DNA from: an uncultured Candidatus Woesearchaeota archaeon
Lineage (GTDB): Archaea > Nanobdellota > Nanobdellia > Woesearchaeales > 21-14-0-10-32-9
NCBI GenBank assembly: GCA_903891505.1
Contig: CAITEO010000017.1
Span: 1-18,955 of the forward strand
Length of the DNA stretch: 18,955 nt
Reading direction: 5' to 3'
Below, piece after piece: positions 3,916 through 12,114 of the stretch. The notes under the pieces are model-generated. The model was not told the origin of the DNA. It searched no databases and saw nothing but the letters and a program-made list of their open reading frames with translations. Positions within the stretch are counted from its first letter, which is position 1; each line of letters starts with the position of its first letter. A program made the position numbers and the translations under genes.

Positions 3916-6846
3916 ATGCTAGAACTTTTAGTGACTAGACTTGAGGGCGCAAGCACAGGTGAATTATTCCTAGGTTTTAAAGACCATGGAGGAATATATA
4001 TTCCTTGGAAGCATTTATTTTCAAGTAAAATAATAGGAAGCGGCAATCTCCCTAAAGATGAAGATAGTGCGAATAGACAAATTAAAAAAATACAAGACGA
4101 AATTGCGAACATTCCAGAACTAATAAATAGCGCAACTAGAAATAAAAATAATTACTGGTGGACATTTCAATTATACTGCAATCCAAATCTCAAAGATAAA
4201 CTTCCAAGCATATTCTTAAAAAACAATTACACAAAGCAAGCAAGATGGCGTCTTGCGCCAGAAGGCCATTTCATCAAAGCAGATGACACATTAATCTATG
4301 CGCTAAAATCACAAAAAGCCATCGCATCAATGTTAAGCATTCTTGAAACAAAAGTATCGCAATCACTCGAAAATAAATCAGCAGGCACGTTAACTAGAAC
4401 ATTAAACAAATTAGATAAATTATTCAGCAGCCGTGAATTAAATAATAACGACGAAACAAAATTAGATGAATACTTAAATAAACTCTTAGATGAAGCAAAA
4501 TCAATCACACCTATAAAAAAACTAGATAATAGCATATTTGCTCATAGAAATGAAATATCTGTTGCGATTGAAAAAGCGAATAAAATTCTTGAAGGCAAAT
4601 TCACATTTTTTTATACAAAAGAAAATAACTCAAATAGATATGATTTAAAACTTGTAGAAACCGCGCCGAAATACATGGAAAATCTCTGCAAAAATTCAAG
4701 AGCTCCAAATATTGATGAACTTCTCAAGATGAAATGGCTCTTCTTTGACACCGAGACTCCATTCTATAAAACGAACAGAGAAATAACCTGGACAGGTGTT
4801 GCAACAGTTCAAGATGAAAATGGTAAACAAAAAGTAGATAAATTTATTTTTACTCCAAATAAACTGGATTCAAAAAAAATCAACGGATACAAAATAATTT
4901 CAGACGTTCCAAACGATGCATTCGTAGAGTTTGTAAAAACATTTAGTCCAGATATAATCAGCACATACAAAACAAGCCACGATCTTATAGAATATAGAGA
5001 AAGTGAAAGTGGATTCGCAGTGGGCGACGAAAATAGCGATCCTAAATACAAATCATCAATGCCCACATTTGAAAAAATAGGTCTCAAAGGCATGTTCGTT
5101 CTAGACCTTCTTCAATGGCAAAAAATAGCGAGAAAGTTCGAGATAAATGCGAAGCTTGAGCTTGCAGCAGGCATCCAAAAAATCATAAGTTATGATGAAA
5201 TGGAACAGCTTGAACGAGACAAAGAATATGCCACGGTTGCAAAATATTTAACTGGTGATGTTGATGCATTAATATCAAATTTATTTGAAACAGACGAATT
5301 CAAAAAAAGTCTCGAGAGCATTCTTTGGTTATCTGACAATTTCAAAATAGGATTTGAGAAAATATTCAATTCACCTAACTCATCTCTTGATTTCATGGAA
5401 AGAAAATTCTTTGAGCAATACGGCATTAATAGAGATGACTTGCCAGATGGTAGAGACTATCTTGAAAGAAAAGCTGATTCAAAACATGGCCATGATTACT
5501 TTATCGAGCAGATGATAAGTGATGGTCTAAAATTTATTCCGAAAAAAGGATTGTCTAAAGATGTGTATAAAGTGTTTATTCCTGTAGGAGATATTTTTCG
5601 AGATGCTATGGAGACCAAATTCAAATTTCTAAAAGAATTCTACGAATATAAAGACACTACGCGATCCGATAGACGAAATCTATTTTTTCTCGAGCAGCAC
5701 AATATGACTCTTTGTAACTGGCTGATAGAAGATTTTGGTTTCCTAGAAAAAAAAGTTTCTGCTCTAGAAAAAACACTTAAAAAAATATGCACAAATACAG
5801 CACCTGATGGTTTGTCCCTTGTAGAATTTGAAGAAGCATACAGAACGTTTAACAATATTTTGTTGCTTGAAAAGTGGAATAAACAAAAAACTAAAAATGG
5901 CAACAATAACCAACCATATTCAATTAATGATTTGGAAAACAAATTTAACAAATTCAAAGAAAAATACTCTTTGTCTTCAACACAGCTAGGTGAACTTTTC
6001 TCTATCAGAAATAACATAGCTCCTCTAGAAAGACAATTCAGAGGTAAATATAGTTTAATGCCGAAAAGAGTTTTCATGGATCCATATAATAAAGGATTGT
6101 ATAATGTCGACGCTCTAGATGAAATTGTTCATAGAAAATTCGATGAAATAAAAAGTTTCACAACAAATAACAACATAAAACTAATTGCAAGAGATGGTCT
6201 ATATCTTTATGTTACAGGATGCAAAGAAATACTTAACGACATAAAATCTCCCTTAATAGTAGTTGATGAAATTCCTGCTCTTTTTAATGCAGATAAAACA
6301 TATTATGAAAAACAAGGATATTATCTGCATCTTTCTGTAAAAGATAACCCTGATTTTCATCTTTGTATGTTCGAAATGAACGCCTACTCAAAAATGTTAG
6401 ATAGTTTGCTCTCTGATGATGTTGATACAGCAAAAAATATTTATAACATATTTTACGAGCAAATAAAAAATAAACAAATAGAAAATGAAAGTTTGCTTTT
6501 TTTGAATAAATCAAAACAATATAATTTTGCATATGTAGATAAAGAGCAATATGGAAGCGAAACATTCTTTTTTACAACGCCTACATCTCCAGGTGTAATT
6601 CATGCAGAAAAAATAAATCATGATGAAAAATTAGACCTTGATTATTTCTTAGACACGTACAGAAAACGAGCAATTAAAGTATATATTACAAATAATATTC
6701 CTGTTAATCTCAACTATGCGGCGTATCTTAAAAAATTTGAAGAGAAAGGAAACATTCTATTAAATGCAGGAATAAAAAAACAGAACAAAAATGAAAATAA
6801 AAACATAGATAATAATCAAGAAACTTCTCAACTTTGCATATTCTAA
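3916..6846 (+). CDS. Family-B DNA polymerase homologue: intact exonuclease, inactivated polymerase
   Basis: The 976-aa chain follows the archaeal PolB layout to the thumb. After an N-terminal domain of about 270 residues, the 3'-5' exonuclease is complete: Exo I FFDTET (D278, E280), Exo II TYKTSHDLIEY (D356), Exo III YLTGD (Y444, D448). The polymerase half keeps the fold but not the active site. Where motif A should read DFxSLYPS there is FIPVGDIFRDA, with Pro 556 for the catalytic Asp; motif B (KxxxNSxYG) is not recognisable; the motif C position reads IARDGLYLY (D760 kept, second Asp lost). The thumb-like region remains (YYEKQGYYLHL, VDTAKNIYNIFYEQI). It should degrade or bind DNA 3' ends but not synthesise DNA. 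An Asn/Lys-rich tail ends the protein. The catalytic assignments are inferred from motif comparison. Confidence 0.85.
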   Translation: MLELLVTRLEGASTGELFLGFKDHGGIYIPWKHLFSSKIIGSGNLPKDEDSANRQIKKIQDEIANIPELINSATRNKNNYWWTFQLYCNPNLKDKLPSIFLKNNYTKQARWRLAPEGHFIKADDTLIYALKSQKAIASMLSILETKVSQSLENKSAGTLTRTLNKLDKLFSSRELNNNDETKLDEYLNKLLDEAKSITPIKKLDNSIFAHRNEISVAIEKANKILEGKFTFFYTKENNSNRYDLKLVETAPKYMENLCKNSRAPNIDELLKMKWLFFDTETPFYKTNREITWTGVATVQDENGKQKVDKFIFTPNKLDSKKINGYKIISDVPNDAFVEFVKTFSPDIISTYKTSHDLIEYRESESGFAVGDENSDPKYKSSMPTFEKIGLKGMFVLDLLQWQKIARKFEINAKLELAAGIQKIISYDEMEQLERDKEYATVAKYLTGDVDALISNLFETDEFKKSLESILWLSDNFKIGFEKIFNSPNSSLDFMERKFFEQYGINRDDLPDGRDYLERKADSKHGHDYFIEQMISDGLKFIPKKGLSKDVYKVFIPVGDIFRDAMETKFKFLKEFYEYKDTTRSDRRNLFFLEQHNMTLCNWLIEDFGFLEKKVSALEKTLKKICTNTAPDGLSLVEFEEAYRTFNNILLLEKWNKQKTKNGNNNQPYSINDLENKFNKFKEKYSLSSTQLGELFSIRNNIAPLERQFRGKYSLMPKRVFMDPYNKGLYNVDALDEIVHRKFDEIKSFTTNNNIKLIARDGLYLYVTGCKEILNDIKSPLIVVDEIPALFNADKTYYEKQGYYLHLSVKDNPDFHLCMFEMNAYSKMLDSLLSDDVDTAKNIYNIFYEQIKNKQIENESLLFLNKSKQYNFAYVDKEQYGSETFFFTTPTSPGVIHAEKINHDEKLDLDYFLDTYRKRAIKVYITNNIPVNLNYAAYLKKFEEKGNILLNAGIKKQNKNENKNIDNNQETSQLCIF

Positions 6847-6876
6847 CCAGTATTAAACGCCAACAATTAATCATCT

Positions 6877-6927
6877 AATAATTAAGCACTCAGCCACTAA
6901 CAATCAATTACCAAATAATTAAGCACT
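6877..6927. repeat. Two 14-bp direct repeats between convergent genes
   Basis: AATAATTAAGCACT occurs at 6877-6890 and 6914-6927, within a looser 37-bp tandem similarity that fills the gap between the PolB-like gene and the J-like gene. No hairpin terminator is evident. Confidence 0.6.
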
Positions 6928-6930
6928 TAT

Positions 6931-7512
6931 TCATTCAGAGCTAGGTTTAGATCCACTAGCAGATCCATGCTTGCTTATGTAGTTTTTATCGCCATCATAC
7001 AACTTCTTTGCCAAAAAACTTATTTGCCCAGTCGTATAATTACTTATGTCTTGTTTTACATATGGTTTTTTCCCTTCATCTAAGCGTCTTGTTTTATTAA
7101 AATTAAATTTATCAGGATGAAATTGTTTTATCGCATTCATTTTATACTCTCTAAAATTAAATATATCTTCAATATATGGCTTAAGTGCATTTACAAATCC
7201 CCTTGCTCGTGCAAGTTTTTCGTCCTCGACATCTGGTTTTTTCATACTCATAATTGCTTGAACTTTAGGCTCTAATTTTTCTGCAATTATTCGCCCTGCT
7301 TCATATAATTCTAGAATTTGTTTTTCAGGAGAAATTCCTAAAATATCATATGTTTCATAAATCGCAATAGGATTTTGACTCGCTATCGCTTCTCGTCTTA
7401 GCAACTCGACTTTTTCGATGACGTTTGGATTATTATAATTATAGTTAACTATTTTTAGCTTTTCAAATTCAATCATTGTTTCTAAATTCTTATTCGCACC
7501 AGCTTTATCCAT
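6931..7512 (-). CDS. J-domain-like protein
   Basis: J domains stimulate the ATPase of Hsp70 (DnaK) through an HPD tripeptide. This 193-aa protein has AIKQFHPDKFN with HPD at residues 132-134, and YDILGISPEKQILE about 75 residues earlier, like the first helix of a J domain. The distance between them is far greater than in a normal J domain of about 70 residues, so this is either a domain with a large insert or an independent protein carrying HPD. The open frame begins at GTG 7530, but a BRE/TATA pair (CGAAAG, ATTTAAATA at 7534-7542) points to a leaderless start at ATG 7512. It ends in TGA, evidence that TGA works as a stop here. Confidence 0.55.
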   Translation of the reverse strand: MDKAGANKNLETMIEFEKLKIVNYNYNNPNVIEKVELLRREAIASQNPIAIYETYDILGISPEKQILELYEAGRIIAEKLEPKVQAIMSMKKPDVEDEKLARARGFVNALKPYIEDIFNFREYKMNAIKQFHPDKFNFNKTRRLDEGKKPYVKQDISNYTTGQISFLAKKLYDGDKNYISKHGSASGSKPSSE

Positions 7513-7533
7513 ACTAATCATAGCGCACACCAG

Positions 7534-7549
7534 TATTTAAATCTTTCGT
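7534..7549 (-). promoter_or_regulatory. Promoter (BRE + TATA) of the J-like gene
   Basis: On the minus strand CGAAAG directly precedes ATTTAAATA. The start predicted about 26 nt downstream coincides with ATG 7512, so this site decides the start. Confidence 0.6.
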
Positions 7550-7595
7550 TTTTAACTACTATTAAGTAGCTAATAAACATACTAAATTTCACAAG

Positions 7596-7604
7596 ATTTA
7601 AAAA
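7596..7604 (+). promoter_or_regulatory. Promoter (TATA) of the RecJ-like gene
   Basis: ATTTAAAAA; predicted start near 7626, leaving a leader of about 148 nt before the RecJ-like gene. Confidence 0.4.
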
Positions 7605-7649
7605 CAAACAACCCTTCCTAAATTATTGTAAACGAAAAAGAAACCCGAA

Positions 7650-7698
7650 AAAGACCTCAAAAAAAGAGGATAAATTGGCAAAAAGCCAAAAGGTCTTT
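7650..7698 (+). promoter_or_regulatory. Switch-like structured leader
   Basis: AAAGACCT (7650-7657) pairs with AGGTCTTT (7691-7698) around a TTGGC-AAAAA-GCCAA hairpin (7675-7689). A competing CCTC (7655-7658)/GAGG (7666-7669) hairpin shares bases with the outer stem. GAGG is also the likely ribosome-binding site of the small ORF at 7675, so the alternatives would hide or expose it. Function inferred from sequence only. Confidence 0.45.
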
Positions 7699-7761
7699 GA
7701 AAGCTTTGAAGAACAAATTCAAGCAAACACGATTTCTTTAGCGATTAAAATAAAAAAATAA
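7675..7761 (+). CDS. Possible 28-aa leader peptide
   Basis: From a TTG at 7675, with GAGG 5 nt upstream (7666-7669), the frame encodes a charged peptide of 28 residues (MAKSQKVFESFEEQ..., ending LAIKIKK) and stops at TAA 7759-7761. That stop overlaps the AAGTGA ribosome-binding site of the RecJ-like gene, which suggests translational coupling. The frame is open further upstream but has no ATG or GTG. A TTG start also fits the winged-helix gene at 14211. No homologue is recognised; it may be an accidental open frame. Confidence 0.35.
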   Translation: MAKSQKVFESFEEQIQANTISLAIKIKK

Positions 7762-7773
7762 AGTGAAATAAAT

Positions 7774-9582
7774 ATGGAAAATACAGAAAATATAGATAGC
7801 AATAGAAACACGAATAAAATTGCGAACAACACAAGTACAACAGAAACAAATATAATGAATAGAAACAACAACAAACAAATGAACGACAAAATGAACAACG
7901 AATCAAATGATATAATAGAACTTGATGATCACAATAGACCAAAGCGACCACGAAATTCGTACGGCAAGAGCAGAACTGAACGATCAAGACCTAGCAAATC
8001 AGATGATAACTCTAGCGACTTCATATTCAACAAGAATGAAAAATCAAAGGATATTATCTACCTTAAAGCAGGAGATAGATATTCTGGTACTGTCAAAATC
8101 TTAAGAAAAGCAGTTCCTGGCCCGGTTATTTTTACAATCAGCGACGGTTATGGAAGCATTGATGCTGCAACAAAAACATCAAATCTCGAAATGGATGATG
8201 TAGTTGATATTGCAGGAACCGTAAATGATCGTGCTGGACGATTGCAGCTCGAGATTGCATCAATAAAAAAAACAGACAAGGATTTTAGCAAAATCATAGA
8301 AGAAAAAAGCGCACCTGCAAGAACTGACTTTAGCATAAAATCTGAGCGCTATGAAACAATGCTACCTGCATTTCTCGCAATCGCAAAGCGAATTAGACGG
8401 GCAATTATTGAAAATCAACCAATCCTAATAAGGCATCATAATGATTCTGACGGAATAAATTCTGGTCTTGCACTTGAGATTGCATGCAAAGAATTAATGA
8501 CAAAACTTGGAATTAATTCAGAATATAATCTTTATAGAAGTCCGAGCAAAGCACCATTCTACGAAGTTAGTGACGTGTTTCGAGATATAATTAGTGCAAA
8601 AAGATTAACTGTTGGACATGGTCAGAAGAAGCCATTGATAATTGTTGCAGACAACGGCTCTACGCCAGAAGATATGTTTGCATTCAAGGCGCTTAGTGCG
8701 CTTGGCTATGAAGCAATTGTTATAGACCATCATAACCCAGTCATACTAAACGATGTAAGTAAAATAACTGTAACAAACATAACAAACAACAAATCAAATT
8801 TGAAAAAGATGTATTCAAACCAAAAATTCAGTACAGGCGTATGCGAGTATCTTTCATTGCACTTGAACCCTTACCTGTTCGGACTTGACAGCCAAACATC
8901 AGCCGGAATGTTATGTTATGAAATGGGAAGATTCATCAGTGAAGAATTCAATGCTCCAGCAATGCCTGCTGTCGCTGCAATTAGCGATAGATGCAACATT
9001 CCAGAAACAGAATTATACATAACAAATAGTAAACAAACAAGAGACGACTTGACTAGAATTGGCACTGCAATAGATTTTATGGCATATCAACTGAAATTCG
9101 ACTCAGGTAAAGGATTAATAGAAGAAGTTTACACGAGCAAAGAAATAGTTGATATAATTAATGAAAAAGTCAAGGAAGGCATTGCAACTCAACTTCAAAG
9201 CACACTTCCATATTTAAGAACACAGGAAATAAATGGAATAATATTCTCACATATTGACCTAGAAAAATATACTGTAAGATTTTCATACCCAAATCCTGGA
9301 AAAGTCATTGGAATGATTCATGATCAAGTCGCGCTCGGCAAAGAAAACCAAGCAGTATTCTCAATCGGATACATGTCCGATATGATAATAATACGCGCAA
9401 CAAAACCAGTTCTACCCGTACAAAAAATAATTGAAACACTCAGAAAAGAACTACCTGAAGCAAACGTAGACGGTGGCGGACATGAAATGGCTGGAACGAT
9501 TAAATTTGTTCCTGCACATCTAACGACAATAATCGAGAAAATAAAGACTATGCTAAAGGACATCAAACACGAGGAGAATTAA
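7774..9582 (+). CDS. RecJ-like OB-fold/DHH nuclease (COG1107-like)
   Basis: DHH/DHHA1 phosphoesterases of this type degrade single-stranded nucleic acids with Mn2+ or Mg2+. Domains in order: residues 1-90 are low-complexity, first Asn/Thr-rich and then Arg/Ser/Lys-rich; an OB fold (about 92-165, YLKAGDRYSGTVKILR..., DDVVDIAGTV); the DHH core with RHHNDSDG (220-227), LIIVADNG and IDHH (317-320); and DHHA1 with DGGGH (566-570). All metal-binding motifs are present, so it should be active. Archaeal COG1107 proteins usually carry a DnaJ-type zinc finger before the OB fold; no such cysteines are seen here. Start ATG has AAGTGA 7 nt upstream. The structured leader suggests post-transcriptional control. 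Confidence 0.88.
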   Translation: MENTENIDSNRNTNKIANNTSTTETNIMNRNNNKQMNDKMNNESNDIIELDDHNRPKRPRNSYGKSRTERSRPSKSDDNSSDFIFNKNEKSKDIIYLKAGDRYSGTVKILRKAVPGPVIFTISDGYGSIDAATKTSNLEMDDVVDIAGTVNDRAGRLQLEIASIKKTDKDFSKIIEEKSAPARTDFSIKSERYETMLPAFLAIAKRIRRAIIENQPILIRHHNDSDGINSGLALEIACKELMTKLGINSEYNLYRSPSKAPFYEVSDVFRDIISAKRLTVGHGQKKPLIIVADNGSTPEDMFAFKALSALGYEAIVIDHHNPVILNDVSKITVTNITNNKSNLKKMYSNQKFSTGVCEYLSLHLNPYLFGLDSQTSAGMLCYEMGRFISEEFNAPAMPAVAAISDRCNIPETELYITNSKQTRDDLTRIGTAIDFMAYQLKFDSGKGLIEEVYTSKEIVDIINEKVKEGIATQLQSTLPYLRTQEINGIIFSHIDLEKYTVRFSYPNPGKVIGMIHDQVALGKENQAVFSIGYMSDMIIIRATKPVLPVQKIIETLRKELPEANVDGGGHEMAGTIKFVPAHLTTIIEKIKTMLKDIKHEEN

Positions 9583-9615
9583 TTTTTTTAGATATATTTT
9601 TTATTTATTCATGTA
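9583..9615 (+). terminator. T-rich terminator after the RecJ-like gene
   Basis: T-runs (TTTTTTT, then TTTTTT further on) follow the TAA in the gap to the convergent TPR gene. Confidence 0.5.
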
Positions 9616-9674
9616 TTCTTCATTTATTTGTAATCTTTTATTTGTTTTTGAATTGAACACATCTAACAACAAAT

Positions 9675-10730
9675 TTAACGATACATCTGCAAGTAATTTT
9701 GTACCATTGATTCAGTTATGTTCTTTCCACCTATAACTTTATCTTTAGATATTACAACATGTTTATGATGAGGAATTCTTTGCACACCTTGTTTTATTCT
9801 TTCTGCAATCAAGTAATCTGTTGTTGTTTGAACATCCATCGAGTTAAATTTTTTCAAGGCAAGCCCATACCAATGTTCTGCGGTTAATTCATTACCTTCT
9901 AGTCTATGCATATCTCCAGATAAAACAAGAGCAGATAATGTTTCATCTTTTTTTCTTAATATAGATAGATCCGAATCTGCCTTTGTGAACTCGCCGACAT
10001 ACATGCACATGATTGCATGACTTTTCAGTTCTGATTCTCTTGGCTCTTGCTTTACAAATTCTTTCATAATAACTCTACCGTATGACGATGTTCCATCGTG
10101 TGAAACAAGAATTAAATTAAGCGATTCATTTATTGAGTCTGGAAACATTAAAGTCGTAGCAGATACTGCATCATTCTCTGCCCATAAATAATTTCCATTC
10201 AAAACATGAACTAAAGATCTGTTCATAAACGCCGTACTTGATATATTTCTATCTATTGCAACACTAAATTCATTCATAGCATCATTAAACTTTCCAATCT
10301 CAAAATAAGCAACTCCCCTATTAGTATGCGTTTCAGAATTTTTATTTTTGGTATGAAAAGATATTTCTTTAGAGAACATATTTATCGCCTGATTAAATTT
10401 TCTCATCTTAAAATACACTTTCCCAAGCAAACTATATGTACCAACATTCATAAATATTGAGTTTGATGCTACAAGCAATGCTTGCTCTGCAGAATTTAAA
10501 TCATTCAATTCATAATACACCAAACCCATGTGTCTTGATAAGTATGCTAAATTCTCAGAATCCTCTTTGCTCAGTTTTTGAAACTCTAAATCGCACTCTT
10601 TTAAAATATCTTTAAACATACTACGTCTAACTTCACCTTCTACAAGCATCGCATGCTTAGATTCAGATTCAATTCTTCTCAGTGTTTCAGAAAAAGATTT
10701 ATCCATCGAATCATTAGTTTTTGCTTTCAT
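9675..10730 (-). CDS. TPR-repeat protein
   Basis: The 351-aa protein is built of tetratricopeptide-like helix pairs from about residue 60: LAYLSRHMGLVYYELNDLNS, then TYSLLGKVYFKMRKFNQAIN, THTNRGVAYFEIGKFNDAMN and further degenerate repeats to about 300. TPR arrays bind peptides or scaffold protein complexes; the partner cannot be told from sequence. No signal peptide or membrane segment is seen, so it is probably cytoplasmic. A TATA box at 10753-10760 is centred about 27 nt before the ATG, predicting a leaderless transcript. An inverted repeat lies between TATA and start. It is divergent from the Nudix gene and convergent with the RecJ-like gene. Confidence 0.8.
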   Translation of the reverse strand: MKAKTNDSMDKSFSETLRRIESESKHAMLVEGEVRRSMFKDILKECDLEFQKLSKEDSENLAYLSRHMGLVYYELNDLNSAEQALLVASNSIFMNVGTYSLLGKVYFKMRKFNQAINMFSKEISFHTKNKNSETHTNRGVAYFEIGKFNDAMNEFSVAIDRNISSTAFMNRSLVHVLNGNYLWAENDAVSATTLMFPDSINESLNLILVSHDGTSSYGRVIMKEFVKQEPRESELKSHAIMCMYVGEFTKADSDLSILRKKDETLSALVLSGDMHRLEGNELTAEHWYGLALKKFNSMDVQTTTDYLIAERIKQGVQRIPHHKHVVISKDKVIGGKNITESMVQNYLQMYR

Positions 10731-10736
10731 TTAGCA

Positions 10737-10755
10737 AAGTTGTGCAGGACAACTT
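10737..10755. promoter_or_regulatory. Inverted repeat in the TPR gene promoter
   Basis: AAGTTGT (10737-10743), GCAGG, ACAACTT (10749-10755) is a perfect 7+7 repeat placed between the TATA box (10753-10760, partly overlapped) and the start codon. Its position suits a repressor operator. Confidence 0.5.
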
Positions 10756-10802
10756 ATAAATCTTTTGATTTGAGACTATTATTGAGTGAGGACAAAAAAA
10801 CA

Positions 10803-10808
10803 TTTAAA
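10803..10808 (+). promoter_or_regulatory. Promoter (TATA) of the Nudix gene
   Basis: TTTAAA, within ACATTTAAAGA, is centred about 25 nt before ATG 10830; a leaderless start is predicted. Confidence 0.5.
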
Positions 10809-10829
10809 GACCTCATATTTATTATCAAC

Positions 10830-11207
10830 ATGAGAGTCGCAATTAGTGCAATTTCAATACATAATAAAGAACTTCTTCTAGTTGAAAAAAAATGAGTTCT
10901 TATTCTACCCGGAGGTAAACCCGAAGGTGCAGAAACAGACCTTGAATGCCTAAGCAGGGAATTATCAGAGGAGCTGAGAGAAACTTTAGAGGGAAAACTC
11001 ACACGTTACAAAGATTTCACTGGAACCACTCCATTCAAAGGAGACGAACTACTAAATAGAACATACTTCATAACTCTACCAAAAAAAGAATATCCTGCTA
11101 ATGCAGAAATAAATCGTGGATTTTATACAAAAGAGTTTGACAAGTACATCATATCCGACATAACCAGAAAAGAGATCGAGCAACTAAAAAAAGACAATCT
11201 TCTCTAA
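10830..11207 (+). pseudogene. Nudix hydrolase with in-frame TGA at codon 22
   Basis: Nudix enzymes hydrolyse nucleoside diphosphates linked to another group. The frame starts MRVAISAISIHNKELLLVEKK, meets TGA at 10893-10895, and continues in the same frame with VLILPGGKPEGAE and RELSEEL to TAA at 11205-11207, 125 residues if read through. The Nudix box (GX5EX7REUXEE) is intact at G29, E35, R43-E44 and E47-E48; the last Gly is Arg. Relatives often have Trp just before the LPGG strand, exactly at the TGA, so one TGG-to-TGA change explains it. No frameshift is needed and the remainder is undamaged, so it is a recent nonsense mutation, a sequencing error or read-through. The start lies 25 nt after a TATA box. 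Confidence 0.88.
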
Positions 11208-11225
11208 ATCAGAATAATAAATAAG

Positions 11226-11297
11226 CGGCTCCTGCCAGATTTGAACTGGCGACCTGGTGATTAACAGTCACCCGCTCCACCGCTAAGCTAAGGAGCC
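11226..11297 (-). tRNA. tRNA-Asn (GTT)
   Basis: A complete 72-nt cloverleaf without intron. The acceptor GGCTCCT pairs with AGGAGCC, the anticodon arm is GGTGA-CTGTTAA-TCACC with anticodon GTT, and the T arm is GCCAG-TTCAAAT-CTGGC. The discriminator is G and CCA is not encoded. A TATA box lies upstream at 11323-11330. Confidence 0.97.
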
Positions 11298-11322
11298 ACT
11301 CATCCTCTGGATTCAAGCACCA

Positions 11323-11330
11323 TTTATATA
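11323..11330 (-). promoter_or_regulatory. Promoter (TATA) of tRNA-Asn
   Basis: TATATAAA on the minus strand, about 29 nt upstream of the tRNA 5' end. Confidence 0.6.
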
Positions 11331-11403
11331 TGTTTTGCTTCAAGAAAACCCTCAACAACAAAGCAAATAACAAAAAAATAACAGAAAATAAGAATAATAA
11401 TAT

Positions 11404-12027
11404 TTACTTGTAACCTAAGCAAACATTCAGTTTATCATAAATATCATTATGTTTTCGCCTAAGATATCTGTTTGTTTTCAATGCATCCCTCATTTTTGAT
11501 AAATATTTTGAATCTTCATTTGCAAAAGAATTATTGCTCATTTCATTCTCAATACAAGCAAGTCTATCAGCCCACATCCACATTCTCCTAGGTGCTCTTT
11601 CTTTTACAGAATATGCATAAATATATTTTCCTGCAAGCATATCTACAACTTCATTAATTTTTTTAGAGCTGCAATCAGCGCATATTTCCTCTAATTTTTG
11701 TCTATAAGAATATTTTGTACATTTATTATTTGCATAAACCGGTCTCTTTAAAACAGCATCAACACTAACTACATTATTTGCACTACTTGCATCATTCACA
11801 CTACTCTTATTCTTTTTGTCGTAAATATTTTCATTATTCCAAAACAAAACATCCTCGTAGTTTATCGTATATGTCTTTCCTAGAAAACAATCATCTACAA
11901 CATCATTCAATGCATCATTTATTTTGTTCTCAAAATTATGAATTATTAAATTAGCTTCTTCAACAATGTCATTCAGGAAATTCATATTTAAGAATTTCTT
12001 CCTTTTACCTATAACTGTAGCTTCCAT
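11404..12027 (-). CDS. Uncharacterised protein, third gene of a surface-protein-like operon
   Basis: I do not recognise this 207-aa protein. It is soluble-looking and mostly helical, with an early amphipathic stretch (NDIVEEANLIIHNFENKINDAL), a polar Ser/Asn segment near residues 80-90, an EEICADCSSKK pair of cysteines near 115, and a basic C-terminal half (RAPRRMWMWADRL, KTNRYLRRKHNDIYDK). GAGGAC about 6 nt before the ATG serves as ribosome-binding site. It lies 87 nt downstream of the LysM-like gene on the same strand and probably shares its transcript. Confidence 0.65.
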   Translation of the reverse strand: MEATVIGKRKKFLNMNFLNDIVEEANLIIHNFENKINDALNDVVDDCFLGKTYTINYEDVLFWNNENIYDKKNKSSVNDASSANNVVSVDAVLKRPVYANNKCTKYSYRQKLEEICADCSSKKINEVVDMLAGKYIYAYSVKERAPRRMWMWADRLACIENEMSNNSFANEDSKYLSKMRDALKTNRYLRRKHNDIYDKLNVCLGYK

Positions 12028-12114
12028 TTTGTCCTCAATTCATACTATTAGTCATCAACTATTATTTTGTTCACATATTTGTTCATACATTATTTTGGTT
12101 CTTACATCATTGCA

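Noticed and set aside
10893..10895. TGA reassigned to tryptophan in this organism
   Set aside because: TGA ends the J-like, small membrane and RibL genes at sensible positions, and Trp is encoded by TGG throughout.
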